Shown piece by piece: positions 36,013 to 46,600 of a stretch of 64,000 nucleotides of DNA. The notes beneath the pieces were generated by a model that was given only the letters and a program-made list of their open reading frames with translations, made no database searches and was not told the origin of the DNA. Numbering within the stretch: position 1 is the first letter of the stretch; each line of letters opens with the position of its first letter. The position numbers and the translations under genes are program-made. Source of the stretch: Strigops habroptila (taxonomy: Eukaryota > Chordata > Aves > Psittaciformes > Psittacidae); NCBI RefSeq assembly GCF_004027225.2, contig NC_046358.1, positions 67,351,028-67,415,027 on the forward strand, in the 5' to 3' direction.

Positions 36013-37484
36013 CCACAACAGACAACGCAGCTACTCCAAGTACAGCAGCTACATCAACCCCAGTGACAAGCACAACAGCTACTCAAACCCTGACCACAAC
36101 AGACAACGCAACTACTCCAACTTCAAATACAGCAGCTACACCAACCCCAGAGACAAGCACAGCAGCTACTCAAACCCCAACAGCAACAGTCAATGCAGCT
36201 GGCGGTGTTACTCAACCCCCAATCACAACAGCTGCACCAACCCCAGCAACAGACACTGCAGCCACTCCAATCCTAGTGGCAGACACTGCAGTCACTCCAA
36301 CCACAGTGACAAACACTGCAGCTAAACCAAATGGCCAGTTTGTGACAATGTCTGTTGCCCCTGTAAGCAAAAGCAAACGAGAGGCACAAAGAGCAACCAG
36401 TGAAGCGAAGAAAGATGAAGACCCAATGTCATTACTACACGGAACAGCATTTGAACAAGAGTTACTACTACGTGGGTCAGAGGAAGAGGAAGAAGAAGAA
36501 GAGGTGACCTCTCGACCCTGGAAATCCACCGAGCTGCGGAATATGCGAAAAGATTTCACCCATCTTCCAGGGGAGCACAATGTCACCTGGTTGCTCCGAT
36601 GCTGGGACAATGGGGCCGACGGTCACAAACTAGAAGGCAAGGAAGCCAAGCAGCTGGGATCACTTGCTAGGGAAGGAGGAATTGACAAAGCGATTGCAAG
36701 AGAGAAGCGGGCCCTCAGCCTTTGGAGGTGGCTCTTGGCAGCTGTGAAAGAAAGGTTTCCCTACAAAGACGATATTATGAGTCGCTCAGCCAACTGGTCC
36801 ACGCTAGAGAAAGGCATCCAGTCCCTGAGGGAATCAGCCATTCTAGAGATGATCTATCGTAGGCCGGATGCCAGGAACACATCCGTAGATCCAGATGAAG
36901 TCGAATGCACAAGACCGATGCGGCAGAAACTTACACGGAGTGCACCATTATGATATGCCCACACATTGGCATCAAGGACCTGGAATGACGGAGTATCACC
37001 AACAATGGATTACCTGATTCATCAACTCCAAGAGTTCGAAGACAATCTTACCCCTTCCATCATTTCAGCTGTGGAAAAATTGTCCCAGGAGTTCAAACAA
37101 TTGAGAGACGGTTTATCCGATCTATCCAGCTCCCCACACATACCAACACATGTCTCAGCTATTAACAGAAGGCGCCCTACTGCTCAAGAAAGAAAATATA
37201 GGAGGTACACGCCACGGGCCACCCTATGGTTTTACTTGCGGGATCACGGAGAAGACATGAGAAAGTGGGATGGAAAACCAACCTCAGTTCTGGAGCAACA
37301 GGTGCGTGAACTGAAGAGGAGAGCAATGGTCATGGATGATCCTCCAATGAAAGCTGCTGCTCCAGTCTCTGGTGAGCAGTTTCCCAGATGGAGTGGAAGA
37401 GCTGATTTTACTCCTGCTCCTGTGATAAGGAATACTAATCCCTTTCTACAAGACAGAAGCGGAGAATCTTGTGATCACTATTAG
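35859..37484 (+). pseudogene. gag: Retroviral gag, one internal stop
   Basis: The gag-position frame starts at the ATG 35859 (MATCWGLAYAYRALLN; an upstream in-frame TGA lies at 35799) and ends at TAG 37482-37484, 541 codons, with one internal stop TGA at 36951. Residues about 30-155 are a low-complexity Thr/Ala/Pro repeat (units like TDNAATP, TSTAATQTP). An acidic run of eight Glu follows at about residue 210. The remainder (VTWLLRCWDNGADG, LSLWRWLLAAVKERFP, DPDEVECTRPM) is compact and probably the capsid region. After the stop, the frame continues without shift (FEDNLTPSIISAVEKLSQEF, a likely coiled coil; TLWFYLRDHGEDMRKWDGKP). I see no CCHC zinc knuckle, unlike most orthoretroviral Gags. 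Assignment rests on position and on the linked pol. Confidence 0.8.
36951..36953 (+). other. Internal stop (TGA) in gag
   Basis: The only break in the gag frame. Downstream codons continue in the same phase with Gag-like composition, so this is a point nonsense change and not a frameshift. Confidence 0.85.
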
Positions 37485-37512
37485 AGGGGCCCTGCCTCCA
37501 GCCAGGTGGAGG
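37482..37512 (+). promoter_or_regulatory. gag-pol junction: in-frame TAG followed by a GC-rich hairpin
   Basis: Gag ends in TAG at 37482-37484 and pol continues in the same frame. Ten nt after the stop, CCTCCA (37495-37500) can pair perfectly with TGGAGG (37507-37512) across a 6-nt loop, and the intervening bases are G/C-rich (ggggccc). This layout resembles the stop-codon readthrough signal of gammaretroviruses (UAG plus a nearby downstream structure) more than a -1 frameshift site. No slippery heptamer was needed or seen. Confidence 0.5.
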
Positions 37513-40500
37513 AGAGGGATAATCAGGTTTACTGGACTGTGTGGATCAGATGGCCTGGCGCATCAGTCCCACAGAAGTATAAGGTTCTAGTAGATACCAG
37601 TGCACAGTGTACCCTGATGCCGTCAAGGTATCAAGGGGTGAAACCCATTTATATTTCTGGAGTGACAGGAGGATCCCAACAGTTAACTGTACTGGAAGCT
37701 GAAATCAGCCTGACTGGGAGAAAGTGGCAAAAGCGCCCCATTGTGACTGGTCCAGGGGCTCCATGCATCCTTGGCACAGACTATCTCAGAAGAGGGTACT
37801 TCAAAGACCCAAAAGGGTATAGATGGGCTTTTGGTATCGCTGCCTTGGAAACAGAGGAAATTAAGCAGCTGTCCACCTTGTCCGGTCTCTCAGAGGATCC
37901 TTCTGTTGTGGGGTTGCTGAAGGTCAAAGAACAACAAGTGCCAATTGCGACCACAACAGCGCACCGGCGGCAATATCACACCAACCGAGACTCCTTGATT
38001 CCCATCCAGAAGCTGATCCGTAGACTGGAGAGCCAAGGAGTGATCAGCAGGACCCGCTCACCCTTTAATAGCCCCATATGGCCAGTGCAAAAGTCTAATG
38101 GAGAGTGGAGACTAACAGTAGACTATCGTGGCCTGAACGAAGTCACACCGCCATTGAGTGCTGCCGTACCGGACATGCTAGAACTTCACTAAGAACTGGA
38201 GTCAAAGGCAGCCAAGTGATATGCCACAATTGATATTGCCAATGTGTTTTTCTCAATCCCTTTGGCAGCAGAATGCAGGCCACAGTTTGGTTCCACTTGG
38301 AGAGGCATCCAGTACACTTGGAACCGAGTGCCCCAGGGGTGGAAACACAGCCCTACCATCTGCCATGGATTGATCCAGACTGTACTGGAACAGGGGCAAG
38401 CTCCAGAACACCTGCAATACATTGATGATATCATCGTGTGGGGTGATACAGGGGAAGAAGTTTTTGAGAAAGGGAGGAAGATAATCCAAATCCTGCTGAA
38501 GGCCGGTTTTGCCATAAAACGGAATAAGGTCAAGGAACCTGCACAGGATATTCAATTTTTGGGAATAAAATGGCAAGATGGACGCTGCCAGATCCCCACA
38601 AACGTGATCAACAGGATAACAGCAATGTCTCCACCAACTAACAAGAAAGAAACACAAGCTTTCTTAGGTGTTGTGGGGTTCTGGAGAATGCACATCCCAA
38701 ATTACAGTTGGATTGTAAGCCCTCTCTACCACGTGACCCGGAAGAAGAATGATTTCAAATGGGGCCCTGAGCAACAACAAGCCTTTGAACAAATTAAATG
38801 AGAAACAGTTCATGCAGTAGCCTTTGGACCAGCCTAGGCCAGGCCAGATGTGAATAATGTGCTCTATACTGCAGCCAGGGACAATGGTCCTACCTGGAGC
38901 CTCTGGCAGAAAGCTCCAGGGGAGACTCGAGGTCGGCCCCTTGGCTTTTGGAGTCGGGGATATAAAGGATCCAAGGCCAGCTATACTCCCACTGAAAAAG
39001 AGATACTGGCAGCCTACGAAGGGGTTCGAGCTGCCTCAGAAGTGATTGGCACTGAAGCACAGCTTTTCCTGGCACCGCGGTTGCCTGTGCTGTGCCGGAT
39101 GTTCAAAGGCAGGGTCTCTGCTATCCATCATGCAACTGATGCTACATGGAGTAAGTGGGCCGCACTAATTACACAACGAGCTTGAATAGGAAATCCCAGT
39201 CGTCCAGGAATTCTAGAAGTCATCATGGACTGGCCAGAGGGCAAAGATTTTGGGATGTCACCAAAAGAGGAGGTGACGCGTGCTGAAGAGGCCCCACCAT
39301 ATAATGAACTGCCAGAGAGTGAAAAGCAATATGCCTTGTTTACTGATGGGTCCTGCTGTATGGTGGGAAAGCATCGGAGATGGAAGGCAGCTGTGTGGAG
39401 TCCCCTGCAACAAGTTGCAGAAACTGCTGAAGGAGAGGGTGAATCGAGTCAGTTTGCAGAGGTGAAAGCCATCCAGCTGGCCTTGGACATTGCTGAACAA
39501 GAGAAATGGCCAGTACTTTATCTCTATACTGACTCATGGATGGTGGCAAATGCCCTGTGGGGGTGGTTGCAGCAATGGAAGCAGAGCAACTGGCAACGCA
39601 GAAATAAACCCATCTGGGCTGCTGCATTGTGGCAAGATATCGCTGCTCGGGTGCAGAACCTGGTGGTGAAGGTACGCCACGTAGATGCTCATGTACCCAA
39701 GGGTCGGGCCACTGAGGAACACCAAAACAACCAGCAAGTGGATAAAGCTGCTAAGATTGAAGTGGCTCAGATGGACTTAGATTGGCAACATAAGGGTGAA
39801 TTATTTTTAACCCGGTGGGCCCATGACACCTCAGGCCATCAAGGCAGAGATGCAACATATAGATGGGCTCGTGACCGAGGGGTGGACTTAACAATGGACA
39901 CTATTGCCCAGGTTATTCACGAATGTGAAACATGTGCTGCAATTAAGAAAGCCAAGTGGTTAAAGCCTCTCTGGTATGGAAGACAATGGCTGAAGTACAA
40001 GTATGGGGAGGCCTGGCAGATTGACTATATCACACTCCCACCAACCCGCCGAGGCAAGTGCTATGTGCTTACCATGGTGGAAGCAACCACCGGCTGGCTG
40101 GAAACATATGCTGTGCCCCACGCCACTGCCCGGAATACTGTCCTGGGCCTTGAGAAACAAGTTTTGTGGCAACACGGCACCCCAGAGAGAACTGAGTCAG
40201 ACAATGGGACTCATTTCCGGAACAACCTCATAGACACTTGGGCCAAAGAGCATGGCATTGAGTGGGTATATCACATCCCCTACCATGCACCAGCCTCTGG
40301 GAAAATCAAACGGTACAATGGGCTGTTAAAAACTACACTGAGAGCAATGGGTGGTGGGACTTTCAAACACTGGGATACACATTTACCAAAAGCCACCTCG
40401 TTGGTCAACACGAGGGGATCTGCCAACAGGGCTGGCCCAGCCCAATCAGAACTTCTACGTACTGTAGAGGGGGATAAAGATCCTGTGGTGCACATAAAGA

Positions 40501-40670
40501 GTTTGTTGGGGAAGATAGTCTGGGTTATTCCTGCTTCAGGTAAAGGCAAACCCACTCGTGGGGTTGCTTTTGCTCAGGGACCTGGATATACTTGGTGGGT
40601 AATGTGGGAAGATGGGGAAGTCCAATGTGTACCTCAAGGGGATTTGATTTTGGGGGAAAACAGCCAATGA
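37485..40670 (+). pseudogene. pol: Retroviral pro-pol, in one frame, five internal stops
   Basis: 1,062 codons in the same phase as gag. Protease: VDTSAQC with the catalytic Asp at 37593 (usual DTG is DTS here) and ILGTDYLRR near 37770. Reverse transcriptase: IWPVQKSNGEWRLTVDYRGL, first catalytic Asp in TIDIANVFF at 38232, and the YIDD box at 38418-38429. Connection and RNase H: FTDGSC (Asp at 39345), a Glu in SQFAEVKA, LYTDSW, and VRHVDAH. Integrase: zinc-binding His/His (AHDTSGH) and CETC, then catalytic Asp at 40023 (WQIDYI) and at 40200 (ESDNGTHF); the third acidic residue, 35 positions on, is lysine (AAA at 40308). A tryptophan-rich C-terminal domain ends at LILGENSQ. Stops: TAA 38190, TGA 38217, TGA 38799, TAG 38835, TGA 39183. 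There is no dUTPase domain. The copy cannot make an active enzyme. Confidence 0.95.
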
Positions 40671-41098
40671 ACTCAATTGTGTGCTGTTGCCTGCTCTATA
40701 GCACTCTTATAGCCCACCAGCAAGATATCTTTAGGTCACCAGCAACTGACCCTGACTTCCCTCTGATCATCACCTCAACAAAGAATGAATTTTGAGGAAA
40801 CCAGACGAGCTCAGCAGTGACCAGACGAGTTTGGCGGTGTCATCAGCAGGCAACAACCCAACACTACACACTGTCCCTCCTGCCCTGAAAGACTGTTACA
40901 AGAGATGGAGCCTGACGTCATGGAGTAGATGAATTCAGCAGTTTTACAGGGATTGGTCCATGGACTAGGGAATGATATATTTCTCTTTGTGTGTGGGTGT
41001 GGGTGTATATATGTGTATATATGGGACAGGGACGATGGTGTGTTGAGAGATGTGGGATCTGAGCATGACATGAATGGTATGGAATAAGGGGTGGATAC
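40671..41098 (+). other. Proviral 3' non-coding region with polypurine tract, no env
   Basis: 428 nt from the pol stop to the 3' LTR without an envelope-like frame. It contains a 9-bp direct repeat (accagacga near 40801 and 40820), a GT/TA-rich patch at 40988-41022, and a purine-rich candidate priming tract ending just before the LTR (ggaataaggggtggata, about 41081-41097). Confidence 0.75.
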
Positions 41099-41664
41099 TG
41101 TCCTGGGTTCAGCTATAGCAGTCATTTTTCTCCTTCTTAGTAGCTGGTGCAGTGCTGTGTTTTTTAACTTTCAGCCTGGGAATAACGCTGATAACACCAA
41201 TGTTTTCAGTTATTGCTAAGTAATGTTTACTCCAACCAAGGACTTTCTCAGTCTCATGCTTTGCCACGGAGGAGGGGAAGCCGGGAGGAAACAGAGACAG
41301 GACACCTGACCCAAACTAGCCAAAGGGATATTCCATACCACAGCACGTCATGCCCAATATATAAACCGGGGGGAGTTACCCGGAAGGCCAGATCACTGCT
41401 TGGGTTGGGCTGGGTGTCGGTCAGCGGCTGGTGAGCAATTGTATCCTCTCCCCTTGTCATTTCACTAATCATTATTATCATTGGTGGTAGCAGTAGTGGT
41501 TTTGTGTTATAGGTTAGTTGCGGGACTGCTCTTATCTCAACCCGCGGGAGTTACATTCTTCTGATTCTCCTTCCCATCCCTCCTGGAGTGGGGGGAGGAA
41601 GTAGGAGGGGAGTGAGTGAGCGGCTGCGTGGTTCCAAGTTACCGGCTGGGCTCAAACCACGACA
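41099..41664 (+). repeat. Proviral 3' LTR
   Basis: 566 bp, starting TGTCCTGGGTTCAG and ending AACCACGACA. It aligns without gaps to the 5' LTR, with about 36 substitutions by hand count. The TATA box lies at 41358-41364. Confidence 0.95.
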
Positions 41665-41749
41665 GTGTCCCTGCCAAGGGCTGGGGGGTTGGAACTGGAC
41701 AAGCTTTAAGGTCCTTTCCAACTCCAACCTTGATTTTATGATTCTATAG
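41665..41749 (+). repeat. CR1 LINE 3' end, split by the provirus
   Basis: Continuation of the CR1 interrupted at 34446: it begins with the duplicated GTGTC (41665-41669), then 'cctgccaagggctggggggt', 'aagctttaaggtcctttcca' and the octamer-like end 'ttatgattctatag'. Confidence 0.93.
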
Positions 41750-42583
41750 TAATCATTCTCTACCATATAAATGAAAAAAATATGGCATGATCTGAGGATG
41801 AGGCTAGAAAGAGTGCTTTGCAAAACTAGAAATTAACTCAATTTCCTAAATTTAAGACCAGCACCTTAATTGCAATAGCATCAGAAGTCTTGGAGTAGTA
41901 AGAGCAGTAAGACCTACAGAAACAGAAGCATTTCATTTTTAATTTACAGAAGAAGAATTTTACAGCACTGTAGGAAAAGTCTAAAGATGTTGTAGGATAG
42001 TCTGAGCACTCTGGTTTTATCTTTTCAAAGGAGGATGCCACTGACAGACCTAGAGAATATTGCTACGTTGGAAAAAACATAATTATAAGAACAGGAACAC
42101 TTCATATTTTCATGATATAAGGAGATAAACTGATTTTAGTTGCAATTAACTCAAGTCTTTATACTATCTCAGCTGACTGACATATTTGGGATCCTGCATT
42201 CTCTAGATGAAAATATGTTTTTTCACATCACTGTAGCTGCAAGAAGTGGGAGAGTAACATATAACACCTTTGGGTTCAAAGGAAGAAACAACAGTCTGGG
42301 ATTTGAGTTGGTACTTTTAAAGGCAGCTACTTCCTCCAACACTGCATTAATTTGTCCAGAAAACCAAGATGAACTGAGAGACCAGAAAATCCTTTTTCAC
42401 TGACACCATTCTACCAACTACTGTTAGAATAAAATAAATCCATGGAGAAGGCATTTTTCTTACAATTACTGCAACAGACATAAACACACATTTTTCCTGT
42501 AAAAATAAGGACCACTATTATAGCTGTAAGGGAATATGACTTTTAAATAGTTAAAATGATTAAAATGTAATAAAATGTCAATA
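41750..42583. other. Unassigned AT-rich DNA
   Basis: No gene or known repeat recognised. Confidence 0.5.
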
Positions 42584-42858
42584 ATCATAGAATCATAGAA
42601 TAGTTAGGGTTGGAAAGGACCTTAAAGTCATCTAGTTCCAACCCCCCTGCCATGGGCAAGAACACCTCACACTAAACCACGTCACCCAAGATTCCGCCCA
42701 ACTTGGCCTTGAACACTGCTGGGGATGGAGCATTCGCAACTTCCTTGGGCAACCCATCCCAGTGCCTCATCACCCTCACAGTAGAGAACTTCTTCCTTAT
42801 ATCTAACCTAAACTTCCCCTGTTTAAGTTTGAACTCATTACACCTTGTCCTATCACTT
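42584..42858 (-). repeat. CR1 LINE 3' fragment
   Basis: Antisense CR1 starting at its 3' octamers (aatcatagaatcatagaata), then 'ggttggaaaggaccttaaag', 'ttggccttgaacactgctgg' and 'acttcttccttatatctaac', truncated near 'ccttgtcctatcactt'. Confidence 0.95.
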
Positions 42859-43080
42859 ATTTTTTATTTCTTCTTTGTGTCATGAAAGACATAGAAATTT
42901 GGAGCTGAAAATCTACAGATCTGATAAGGACATAAGGCCAGATGTTGTACTCTGGTTAATAATTACTCAATTTGGTTTGGTTTTGAGAAAAGTAATTCAA
43001 GTTGTGTCATAAGCAGCATTCTCAAAGATGGGTAATTTTGCCTTGGCCAGTTTTGTTGCATGCCTTACTTTCAAGCTTGG

Positions 43081-43140
43081 TCATAGAACACAATAAATGG
43101 TTAAGGTTGGAAGGGACCTTAAAGATCATCTAGTTCCTAC
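43081..43140 (-). repeat. CR1 LINE 3' tail fragment
   Basis: 60 bp of the antisense CR1 3' end ('ggttggaagggaccttaaag' then 'atcatctagttcc') with a degraded octamer (tcatagaacacaataaatgg). Confidence 0.85.
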
Positions 43141-43397
43141 TTTGTCTAGTTTATGCTTGTAAAAGTATTGGTTTTTATCTGGCATTGCACTATACTAACT
43201 CTTAGGTATGCCCCTACTGACAGTACTGCAACAATGGCCCCATGAGCTACACCAGGAATTATCTCTTCACATCAAAGTTCAGATGTGGATCACAGTTCAA
43301 CAGTATGCAGGAGCTGCTGATCTGAACAATCTCACCTAGTGTGATTGACAATATAATGGGTACCTTGGATCAGATATTAATAGAAATAACAAATTAA

Positions 43398-43658
43398 GAC
43401 AAGAGGTAATGGGTTTAAACTTAAACATGGGAAGTTCAGGTTAGACATAAGGAAAAAATTCTTTACTGTGAGGATAGTGAGGCAGTGGAAGAGGTTGCCC
43501 ATAGAAGTGGTAAATGCTCCATCTCTGGCAATGTTCGAGGCCAGATTGGACGGGTCTTGGAGCAAACTGGTGTCCCTGCCCATGGCAGGGGGTTGGAACT
43601 GGGTGAGCTTTAAGGTCCCTTCCAACCCAAAGCAGTCTGTGACTCTGTGGTTCCATGA
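43398..43658 (+). repeat. CR1 LINE 3' fragment
   Basis: Sense CR1 from 'gacaagaggtaatgggttta' through 'gttgcccatagaagtggtaa' to a degraded 3' end (ctctgtggttccatga). A short segment is deleted between 'gagcaaactgg' and 'tgtccctgcc'. Confidence 0.93.
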
Positions 43659-46600
43659 TAAGAATAATGGTTAGGACTATGATGTCTTGAAGAACAACTG
43701 TGTCAGGCTAAAGAACTGAGATGGACATTAGGATAGAGGACAGTCATGATTTTGGAAATACCAGATATAAGTATAAAGACTCAGCAGTTTTTTATTCTTG
43801 AAACTTAGTCAGGAGGATTTACACTTGTGTAAGCCACATGTTTGAAAAATGGACTACTTGAAGAAGATTCAGGGAACACAAATTACAAACTGAACAACAT
43901 TAGTGTCTAATTTTATAGGGAAAAAATGAACCAACATATTGGAAGAAAATAACCTTTTTCTTTCTTTCAACCTTAAAATGTAGAAGCTTTCAACTTGTAT
44001 AAAGCTCTGTATTTATTTTGCTAACATTCATACAAAATAAACAAACCCTGACTAGACTGGAATTTGAATTTTGTGTTTTCACAACTAGCGATGAATATAC
44101 ACTATGTTATTGTGTGCATAACATGTTGGTTTTGTGAATCTCTTAATCAAGCTGTAAAATTATTTCTTTAAAAAGGTGGAATGAAAATAAAGAGCATAAA
44201 GTTTTTGCTTAATCAAACATCTTGTTATTTTAGCTACACCTTCTTTTTTTTCAGTGTGCTACCATAAATTATGTCATTGTATCTTGACAACTAATTCAGT
44301 ACCTGGAATTATTCTCCCATAATCCAAGGCTGATACCTAATGCTGAAAGAGGGAATACCCATCCCTCCATCTTCTGCTATCACCAATTATGTCAAAATAA
44401 AATGGAATACCAGGACCGTGTCTTCCAACATATCTATCATGAAAAGAGAAATATGTATCTTTTCAGCTCTTGCATTGGTCTGCCTGTACGCAGAAGCATG
44501 AAATTTTATTATCTTGATCTAATCATGCATAAAATGCATTTTGTATTAGACCTGGAATTATCCAATCCTATTAAAATTATTTTGCGAAAAAATATGTGTC
44601 AACTACTGAATCCTTCCAGAAAAGAATTCTACGTGTTCTGATTAGATGTTGCACATTTTTCTCTTCTTCCTGATTATTAGAAAAGTATGCTTTCTGTTAT
44701 TTATTGGTCTACTGCCATTGATGCAAAATTTCTTGCTTAGCTCAGAAAACACAACCACAAATACAAGGCAGCACATGGATTTTCGAAACTGCATGTTGAC
44801 TGACTGACTCTAGATAGCATATTTGGCACATATCACTGACACTTCTGAGCGTTACCAACGCTGAAGCCAATCATCAGGAGTTTTTTTTACCAAATGAAGT
44901 CCACTATCAATTCAGTACTGTTAAGAATAATTTTTTAAATTTGATTATACAACACACAGTAAGGTCTATACAACTGTATCTTTATAAATAAATTAATTCT
45001 ATGGTGCTTGCCGTAATTCTTTAGATGCACATACATATAATAAGTTCCTAAAAACTAATTATGAAAATTCTGTTAGTTCTTATGGCAAAGCAAACACAAC
45101 CATCTCAAAGTTAATCGCATACGAAAAAGGAAGATACTAAATTCTGCTTATCTTTATAAAGACACTTCTGGTTATTTTTTTAAATTAAGTTTCAGTTCTA
45201 ACTTCTATCAGAATATCTCATTTTATTGGAAGTACAACACCATCAAATGCAAGAAGAAATATGACAAATCGAACTCTCAAAATTTAAAATTCCACCTTGG
45301 AGACAACTGGGCTGTAGACAGCACAACATAAGTATTATTTTGAGATCTCCAATTAAATGGAAAATGGCAAGTTATACTATGCAGCAGACATGATTAATTG
45401 GCAAATTTACTTCCTATTAAGTATATACCTGACTTGAACATGACTCTCCAATCTGGTTCAGCCTTTCTAATGCTTTTTTGCAGTAGCCATACTTTTGAGG
45501 ATATTCTGTTTATACACATGGACCATGTGCCAGTTGTTATTTTTCCTGTCATAACAAAAAAAATCCTGAAGCTAAAGTTTGCATTAACAATTCTAGTCAT
45601 TGTAAGTCCATTTTAACCAAAGCCTAGAGCTCATAGCGAGCCATGCAGACCCTAGAATTCCCAAACTGACCTCTAATTTTCAGATAGGAGACTGCTAGTT
45701 GTCTCTTCAGTTAAGCAAGTTTACTGTTATAATAATTTATGTAGCAAATTCTACTAAAAGCTTACTTTTGAAAGGAACAATTATGTGAGAAAGTCAGGTT
45801 CATTCACTACATCAAGTGCACTTTAGTGCAGCAGAACCCACACGGCTATCAGAAACTCAAAAGAAATAAAACCCACTAGTGGTGCAGATAACTCACTTAT
45901 CTAGGATGCAAGACTTGGTTTGTTTGGAGATTGTTTGTTTTTTAAATAGCAATTCATTCTTCTTGGATCAAACTAAGCTTTGAAAGTATTGCTCATACTC
46001 AGGGTTTGTGTTTTTTTTCTTATAATTGAGTGAAAATGTCAGGTTTAATAGAATCTGAGGACAGAATTTAGCCAAGCATATCTGATTTTTCATGCAAATT
46101 TAGTCACAATTTAGCCAAAATTCATTCAAAGCACATGGTAGAATAAGACTCAGTTTAGTTCTCACTTGCCTAGAGAAACACCAAAATGGGCACAATCTAG
46201 GTATTAGGTCTCTTTACCAATGCAAGCCACAGTTTTCACAAATATGCCTGCCACCTTCTTCTACCTCTCCAACCTATGAAACAGAGAAATTGGGAATGAG
46301 AATACCACTGCTAACGAATTAAGTGAAGCATAACTATTAACATGTCTGTAGAATATTGTTTACCTGGCTTCAAATTCAGGAAGTATAAAGACAAATTTAT
46401 GCTGCTAAATGCAGATTTTTCTTTCAGACTGACTCATGAACTTTAACTTGATAAGGAAGAAAATCAGAACCTGGTCCTTCACTTCAGCTTTGTGTCAGAC
46501 TAGCCCTCCACAGGTCCCAATCTCTGCTTGTTTCCTTCTAGAGGATGACTTCTATTGTCCTGTCTTTTAGTGTGTGTCCAGCTTTTAGTCTGACATAGGT

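Larger units (their letters stand above)
34447..41664 (+). mobile_element. Complete endogenous retrovirus (family A), env-less and inactive
   Basis: A 7.2-kb provirus: LTR, primer-binding site, long leader, gag, pro-pol, polypurine tract, LTR. It is flanked by a 5-bp duplication GTGTC and nested in a CR1. The tRNA-Lys-like primer site points toward the class II (beta-like) side, whereas the 5-bp duplication and the same-frame gag-pol with a stop between are not typical of betaretroviruses, so I leave the class open. There is no env: only about 430 nt separate pol from the 3' LTR. Coding is broken by one stop in gag and five in pol, with no frameshift in pol. The LTRs differ by about 36 substitutions in 566 aligned positions (hand count, about 6%). 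Two solo LTRs of the same family lie elsewhere in the window. Confidence 0.95.

Noticed and set aside
37491..37512. H-type pseudoknot after the gag stop
   Set aside because: The two stems can be drawn, but both crossing loops would have zero nucleotides, which is not physically possible; only the simple hairpin is retained.
38189..38657. Minus-strand frames across pol
   Set aside because: They are antisense shadows of the pol reading frame.
40671..41098. Search for an env gene between pol and the 3' LTR
   Set aside because: Only 428 nt, no long frame, no signal peptide or fusion-peptide-like segment.
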